From Alphaproteobacteria bacterium (GTDB taxonomy: Bacteria > Pseudomonadota > Alphaproteobacteria > Rhizobiales > Hyphomicrobiaceae), in contig JAHZKN010000024.1 of NCBI GenBank assembly GCA_022600335.1, positions 1 through 7,919 on the forward strand: a stretch of DNA of 7,919 bases, given 5' to 3'. Position 1 is the stretch's first letter; each line of letters starts with the position of its first letter. Below, piece after piece: positions 3,931-7,919 of this stretch. The notes under the pieces were generated by a model. It made no database searches, was not told where the DNA came from, and saw only the letters and a list, made by a program, of their open reading frames with translations. The position numbers and the translations under genes are program-made.

Positions 3931-5991
3931 ATGAGGCCTTTGATAAAAATGGCACTTTCGTCGGGTCGAAAGAAACAGATTGCGCGTGCCGCCGGCCGCC
4001 AATTGGCGCGTTTTACGCGGTTTGTGCTGAAAACCTCTGAGATTGTGATGGACCCACCCAACGCGCAATCTCTGATCTTAGAAGAATACCCGCCGATTGT
4101 TGCCGTTTGGCATGGCCAATTCATGATGGTCGCTGCTCTACAACCCGAAGGGTTTGAAGCAGAGGCCGTTGTGGCGCGCCACGGCGATGCCGAAGTAATC
4201 GCAGAAGCGCTGAAACCATTTAACGTCAAACTTGCGCGCGGTGCGGGATCGCAGGGCCGCAAATTTAAAAAAGAACGCGGCGGCGTTAGCGCCCTTCGCC
4301 AAGCGATCCGTGCTTTGCAAGAAAATCGTGCCGTTGTGATTACCGCTGATGTGCCACCTGGACCAGCACGTGTCGCGGGAGCAGGCATTGCAACGTTGGC
4401 AAAGTTATCTGGTCGACCGGTGGTCCCCGTAGCTGTGGCCACGTCGCGCTACAAGGCGCTGAATACCTGGAGCCGTATGACGATCAATCTACCTTATTCG
4501 AAGCTGGTCTGTGTCGTGGGAGATAAGATTTGGGTGCCTGACCGTGCAATCGGTGCGGTGCTAGAGCAGAAACGACAGGACATTGAAACGGCGTTGAATG
4601 ATGTGACCGCGCGTGCCTATCGACTGTCGGGTGGCGATGCGACCGCGGCAACACCAGTTTCAGCTGTGCCAGTTGATGCACCGTTGCCGGAACCTGGCGT
4701 GAAACTCAAACTTTATCGTGGGTTTACCACACTGGTTCGCCCATTGGCGCCCATCCTTTTTAGGCAGCGGGCCCGTCGCGGAAAAGAGGATCGCGCACGC
4801 CGCGAGGAGCGTTATGGCATCGCATCTACTGCCCGCCCTGACGCAACTGTGGTGTGGTTCCACGGCGCCAGCGTTGGTGAGGCCAATGCCGTGTTGCCCC
4901 TTATTGAGCAAATGTTGAAAGACCGAGATGATCTTTTCATCGTGCTCACAACCGGCACGGTGACGTCAGCCGCGCTGGCTAAAGGGCGTCTTGGCGCACG
5001 CGCAGTGCATCAGTTCGTGCCCTATGACTCCCCCGTTTTTGCGCGCCGCTTTCTTGAGCACTGGCAGCCAGATTTGGCGGTTTTCACTGAAAGTGAGATT
5101 TGGCCCAATCTGATTTTGGAAACGTCTGCGCGTTCTGTTCCGCTCGCTCTTGTTAATGGCCGCATGTCGAAAAAAAGCCATGAGCGATGGCGAAAAAATC
5201 GCGGGCTGTCAGCACCGTTGTTTAGTCGCTTTCGCCTTGTGTTGGCGCAAAGCCCTGTGAATGCGCGTCGGTTTGCTGACCTCGGTGCGCGACACGTCAT
5301 TGATGCTGGCAATCTCAAAGCCGATGCGCCAGCGCCACCATTCGACGAAGATCTGTTGCAGACGTTTCGGCGTCACCTTCGCGGCCGAGAAATTTTTGTG
5401 GCGGCGAGCACGCATGCGGGTGAGGATGAGCATGTTGTTGCAGCCCATCGCATATTACAGCGAACGTTTCCCAATCTGTGCACGATCATTGTCCCGCGCC
5501 ATCCAGAGCGAGGCACGTCTATTGCTGAGATGGCAAAAAGCATGGGATTGCGTGTTGCGCAGCGCTCGCTCGGTCAATGGCCAACGGAGGCGTGCGACGT
5601 GTTCATTGCTGATAGCATTGGCGAGCTAGGACTTTACTATGCGTTGACCGACATTGCGTTCGTTGGCGGTTCGTTTATTGATCACGGTGGGCAGAACCCA
5701 CTTGAAGCCGTGCGCTTGTCAGCAGCTGTTCTGACGGGTCCGTCGCAACACAGCTTTTCAGAAGCATACCGCGCTTTAATCAATTGCGGTGCTGTGCGTG
5801 AGGTCGCCTCCGGCGAAGACCTCGCAGCCACGGTTGCTCAGCTGATGGCGGACCGAGCAGCACAGGCAAACATGGTTCAAGCCGGTCACACGTGTCTTGA
5901 GGCGCTGGGGGGTGCGCTCGCCTTGACAACGGAAGCGCTGTTGGACCTGCTGCCCCGTGAACCTGAGGAGCGTCTGCGTGCCTCTCAGTGA
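3931..5991 (+). CDS. waaA: DUF374 acyltransferase - Kdo transferase (WaaA) fusion
   Basis: A single 686-residue frame joins two proteins that are normally separate. Residues about 1-230 are a DUF374 (LPLAT-superfamily) domain: VAVWHGQ (57-63, His61), RHGDAEVIAEAL (83-94), RGAGSQGR (103-110), TADVPPGPARVAG (138-150), SGRPVVPVAVATSR (160-173). A Pro/Ala-rich linker (about 232-257) follows. Residues 258-686 are a complete WaaA: membrane-associated segment LYRGFTTLVRPLAPILF (261-277), FHGASVGE (310-317, Glu317 being the expected catalytic base), ESEIWPN (387-393), GRMSKKSHERW (410-420), GNLK (460-463), STHAGEDE (493-500), VPRHPER (521-527), DSIGELGLYY (561-570) and GGSFIDHGGQNPLEA (579-593). WaaA moves Kdo from CMP-Kdo to lipid IVA at the inner face of the inner membrane; DUF374 includes the lipid A acyltransferase LpxJ. 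The ATG at 3931 is chosen for AGGGG at 3919-3923; an upstream TTG at 3850 is unsupported. The gene overlaps lpxK by 14 bases. Whether one or several Kdo are added cannot be read from the sequence. Confidence 0.95.
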   Translation: MRPLIKMALSSGRKKQIARAAGRQLARFTRFVLKTSEIVMDPPNAQSLILEEYPPIVAVWHGQFMMVAALQPEGFEAEAVVARHGDAEVIAEALKPFNVKLARGAGSQGRKFKKERGGVSALRQAIRALQENRAVVITADVPPGPARVAGAGIATLAKLSGRPVVPVAVATSRYKALNTWSRMTINLPYSKLVCVVGDKIWVPDRAIGAVLEQKRQDIETALNDVTARAYRLSGGDATAATPVSAVPVDAPLPEPGVKLKLYRGFTTLVRPLAPILFRQRARRGKEDRARREERYGIASTARPDATVVWFHGASVGEANAVLPLIEQMLKDRDDLFIVLTTGTVTSAALAKGRLGARAVHQFVPYDSPVFARRFLEHWQPDLAVFTESEIWPNLILETSARSVPLALVNGRMSKKSHERWRKNRGLSAPLFSRFRLVLAQSPVNARRFADLGARHVIDAGNLKADAPAPPFDEDLLQTFRRHLRGREIFVAASTHAGEDEHVVAAHRILQRTFPNLCTIIVPRHPERGTSIAEMAKSMGLRVAQRSLGQWPTEACDVFIADSIGELGLYYALTDIAFVGGSFIDHGGQNPLEAVRLSAAVLTGPSQHSFSEAYRALINCGAVREVASGEDLAATVAQLMADRAAQANMVQAGHTCLEALGGALALTTEALLDLLPREPEERLRASQ
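5964..5970 (+). promoter_or_regulatory. ribosome binding site deciding the lpxK start
   Basis: TGAGGAG (5964-5970) lies seven bases before the GTG at 5978, inside the end of the waaA fusion gene. The earlier in-frame GTG at 5957 has no comparable site and would place this sequence inside the coding region. Starting at 5978 gives the N-terminus MPLSEPQWWY, with the W-rich start common in alphaproteobacterial LpxK. Confidence 0.7.
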
Positions 5992-7009
5992 ACCCCAGTG
6001 GTGGTATGGCCGCGATGATTGGAGGGCACGACTTTTGTCCCCACTTGCCCATGTCTATGGATGGGTGGCTGGGTATCGTGCCTTAAGAAGCGGCGCGCGC
6101 GTTGCCTGTCCAGTCGTGTGTGTTGGGAACTTCACGGCCGGCGGGACAGGCAAAACACCGCTTGCCCTAACCACGGCAAAAATCGTGCAAGATGCCGGCC
6201 GTAAACCGGCATTTCTGACGCGCGGTTTTGGCGGCAGTCACGTCGGTCCAATTTGGCTGGACGAGAAGCGCCATACAGCGCGTGACGTTGGTGATGAGCC
6301 ACTATTGCTGGCGAAAGTGGCACCGGTGATGGTTGCGCGTGACCGCGCCCGCGGTGCAGATGCCATTGTTCAATCCGACGAGAAATTCGATGTCATCGTT
6401 ATGGATGACGGATTGCAGAACGCTTCGCTGCACAAGGATCTAGTGATCGCGGTTGTCGATGGACAGAGAGGCTTTGGCAACGGACGCGTGATTCCCGCTG
6501 GGCCCTTGCGTGCTCCGCTAAAAGTTCAAACTGCCTTGGCAGATGCGGTTGTGATCAATCAAGGATTTCGGAGTCATGCACCTGATGCGCCGGTTCAAAG
6601 CGCAGAGCAAATTCGACCTGAAGGATTTGCTGGCCCAGTATTTCACGCAAACATTTTGGTGTCAGGGGATACGGCGTGGATTAGAAACGCACGTGTGCTT
6701 GCCTACGCAGGCATTGGAAATCCGCAGCGATTTTTTGATCTCCTGCGTCATCTGGGTGCAGATACTGTGGACACGGTTGTGTTTGGTGATCATCAGGAAC
6801 TTTCAGATCAACAGGCAACAGACATTCTCGGCCGCGCCGAAAAGCAAGACCTCACGTTGGTGACAACAGAAAAAGATTGGGTGCGCTTGGTGGATAATGA
6901 AGCAGCGCGCGGCGCGCTGAAGAGAAAGTCAAAGGGCATCCCAATCAGCCTGACTTTTGCGCCGGACGAGCACCAGCAGTTCGCAAAACTGATAACGAAC
7001 TTGCTGTGA
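5978..7009 (+). CDS. lpxK: tetraacyldisaccharide 4'-kinase
   Basis: LpxK uses ATP to phosphorylate the 4' position of the tetraacyl disaccharide 1-phosphate, producing lipid IVA, the acceptor for WaaA. The 343-residue length is normal. An N-terminal membrane-associating helix (about 19-36) precedes the P-loop GNFTAGGTGKTP (50-61). Further family motifs are LTRGFGG (80-86), GDEPLLLA (105-112), MDDGLQN (142-148), NGRVIPAGPLR (168-178), AYAGIGNPQRFF (242-253), FGDHQE (269-274) and TTEKDW (296-301), which include the acidic and histidine residues expected for Mg-ATP binding and catalysis. All key motifs are present, so the enzyme should be active at the cytoplasmic face of the inner membrane. The GTG start at 5978 overlaps the fusion gene by 14 bases, implying translational coupling and one transcript. 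The gene converges on DUF2093; the 67-base gap 7010-7076 shows no clear intrinsic terminator. Confidence 0.95.
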   Translation: MPLSEPQWWYGRDDWRARLLSPLAHVYGWVAGYRALRSGARVACPVVCVGNFTAGGTGKTPLALTTAKIVQDAGRKPAFLTRGFGGSHVGPIWLDEKRHTARDVGDEPLLLAKVAPVMVARDRARGADAIVQSDEKFDVIVMDDGLQNASLHKDLVIAVVDGQRGFGNGRVIPAGPLRAPLKVQTALADAVVINQGFRSHAPDAPVQSAEQIRPEGFAGPVFHANILVSGDTAWIRNARVLAYAGIGNPQRFFDLLRHLGADTVDTVVFGDHQELSDQQATDILGRAEKQDLTLVTTEKDWVRLVDNEAARGALKRKSKGIPISLTFAPDEHQQFAKLITNLL

Positions 7010-7076
7010 TTTTGAATTGACATGGAGGGAGGTGTGCGAGCAGATCGCGGTGCGAAGTCTTTTACTGATCAACGGC

Positions 7077-7298
7077 TTAGTCCTGAAAAACGTCCTGATA
7101 TCGTTGGTACGATACCTCTGCAGATGCATACGCTTCCTGCAATTCAACGCTCCAATATTTGAGATTGGCCAACTCGATTTTTTCGCCTGTTACTGCGCAG
7201 CGGACGTGGTCGCCAGCTTCAATAACTTGAAACTCGCCATCGAGATAGCGCAGGTTCGCCTCTCCCGACGCTGCAAATATTTTTTCGAGCCTGTTCAT
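7077..7298 (-). CDS. DUF2093 family protein
   Basis: This encodes a 73-residue soluble protein with the DUF2093 pattern: GEANLRYLDGEF (12-23), a VRCAVTGEKI segment (32-41) holding the only cysteine (Cys34), and LKYWSVELQEAY (46-57). The family is small, alphaproteobacterial and of unknown function, and is repeatedly found next to lpxK and xseA. The ATG at 7298 gives the usual MNRLEKIF start; a TTG 19 codons upstream (7355) would add residues unlike the family. The site before the ATG is weak (GAAAG or AACGG). The gene is downstream of xseA on the same strand, 129 bases after the xseA stop, so the two may share a transcript. It is convergent with lpxK. Confidence 0.9.
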   Translation of the reverse strand: MNRLEKIFAASGEANLRYLDGEFQVIEAGDHVRCAVTGEKIELANLKYWSVELQEAYASAEVSYQRYQDVFQD

Positions 7299-7340
7299 CC
7301 GTTCGCTTTCACGCTGACCGTGCGGCCTATGGCTTTCCAA

Positions 7341-7388
7341 TTTTGGCAACAGCAATGCGCCACCCCGCTAAGTGCCACTTTGCCAAAA
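7341..7388. repeat. inverted repeat between xseA and DUF2093
   Basis: TTTTGGCA (7341-7348) and TGCCAAAA (7381-7388) are perfect 8-base inverted copies separated by 32 bases. They lie in the 129-base spacer on the leftward transcript from xseA to DUF2093. The loop is too long for a standard terminator. It could be a regulatory stem in the DUF2093 leader or a protein site, and chance cannot be excluded. Confidence 0.28.
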
Positions 7389-7427
7389 GAAACGCAAATC
7401 ATCTCGAAAACGAAGTGAATGCGTGTG

Positions 7428-7919
7428 TCAAAATAACGACCCCTGCCCGCTACTTCCAGTTGCTTTGCCGCGCGGCTTTCCTGATTTGGTGCGCGTTCCA
7501 GCGGACGGTGATTGCGATGATGGCGTATTACCGTGCGCACGCGCGCTGGCGGTTGCTGGGATATGGCCGTCTGCAAATTCAATGTCCATCACTTCGTTGG
7601 CGCTCACAGCGCTGGCTTGTCTTATCATCTGTCCCTTGCCATTGCGGACAATGGCGTATCCGCGACTAAGGACGTTGCGATAACCAAGGGAGTTGAGCAA
7701 CTTGGACTGGCTATCAAGGGTCGCACGATGCGCGACGATGCTGGTGTGGAGGGCCCGGTTGAGCCGAGCGAACGTCGTTTGCGTACGCTGATGCTCGTGA
7801 GTGATCCTTTGGCGGAGGTTTGCTGGATTGAGGCGCGAGCTGGCGCGCATAGCGCGGGTCTTTAGCGCATGTGTGTTGGTAAGAAGGGCCTGGCTCAACC
7901 GTTGTTCAAGGATGTCAAA
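7428..7919 (-). CDS. xseA: exodeoxyribonuclease VII large subunit, C-terminal part
   Basis: The leftward frame is open from the right edge to the TGA at 7428-7430, so 163 C-terminal residues are visible and the start lies outside the window. Most of the visible part is a long, basic alpha-helical region typical of the XseA extended helices, ending in the diagnostic VLSRGYAIVR (visible residues 83-92) and a DIEFADG strand (about 112-118). A basic Gly/Ser/Lys tail (from about 128) follows and ends in GQGSLF, a C-terminus common in alphaproteobacterial XseA. With the small subunit XseB the enzyme degrades single-stranded DNA to oligonucleotides in the cytoplasm. The nuclease and OB-fold domains would be beyond the edge. 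A TTG at 7898 is an internal codon and not the start, because coding sequence continues upstream of it (residues FDILEQR). Confidence 0.92.
   Translation of the reverse strand, partial: FDILEQRLSQALLTNTHALKTRAMRASSRLNPANLRQRITHEHQRTQTTFARLNRALHTSIVAHRATLDSQSKLLNSLGYRNVLSRGYAIVRNGKGQMIRQASAVSANEVMDIEFADGHIPATASARAHGNTPSSQSPSAGTRTKSGKPRGKATGSSGQGSLF

Noticed and set aside
3870..4442. Long antisense open frame (190 codons) opposite the DUF374 domain
   Set aside because: It is fully covered by the + strand gene with clear domain motifs, and its own product has no recognisable motif.
5957..5977. Earlier GTG start for lpxK at 5957
   Set aside because: The TGAGGAG site at 5964-5970 lies inside it and points to the GTG at 5978. 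The shorter N-terminus matches the family better.
7010..7076. Terminator between the convergent lpxK and DUF2093
   Set aside because: I looked for a GC stem with a T tract on either strand and found none that is convincing.
7017..7418. 133-codon + strand frame over DUF2093
   Set aside because: It is antisense to DUF2093, which matches a family along its whole length. The GGAGGGAGG at about 7024-7032 lies after its TTG start and is not positioned to serve it.

Overview
The window reads as a chromosomal segment of an alphaproteobacterium. The evidence is a set of short alphaproteobacterial marker families (DUF4170, DUF2093, YdcH/DUF465) around lipid A/Kdo genes, an acyl-CoA synthetase of the alphaproteobacterial DmdB/AlkK-like type, and moderately GC-rich DNA (judged by eye, not computed). 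The gene set fits Hyphomicrobiales-like relatives best, but I cannot name a genus. There are no tRNAs, rRNAs, CRISPR arrays or mobile elements.

Layout, left to right: a YdcH-family small coiled-coil protein (+, 108-284) with a near-perfect ribosome binding site and a clear intrinsic terminator (300-330); an acyl-CoA synthetase on the opposite strand (477-2105); a roughly 600-base stretch (2106-2707) with no large gene, holding a candidate promoter, a probable 30-residue single-span membrane protein (2324-2416) and possible RNA hairpins; DUF4170 (+, 2708-2968); a PTP/dual-specificity-like phosphatase (-, 3003-3782); a single-frame fusion of a DUF374 acyltransferase and Kdo transferase WaaA (+, 3931-5991); lpxK (+, 5978-7009) overlapping it by 14 bases; DUF2093 (-, 7077-7298); and the C-terminal part of exonuclease VII large subunit XseA (-, 7428 to the right edge).

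The core is an outer-membrane biogenesis unit. LpxK phosphorylates the lipid A disaccharide to lipid IVA, WaaA adds Kdo to it, and the DUF374 domain is of a family that includes a lipid A secondary acyltransferase (LpxJ), so the fused protein may do both Kdo transfer and acylation. In many alphaproteobacteria the neighbourhood DUF4170 - cysQ-type phosphatase - DUF374 - waaA - lpxK - DUF2093 is recognisable. Here the cysQ-type gene is absent between DUF4170 and DUF374, and an unrelated, oppositely oriented CX5R phosphatase sits there instead.

The most interesting items are the DUF374-WaaA fusion with a possible internal start for a free WaaA, the small membrane protein with a strong ribosome binding site, and the phosphatase inserted in the lipid A cluster. 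I found no clear sign of a wholly new multi-gene system.
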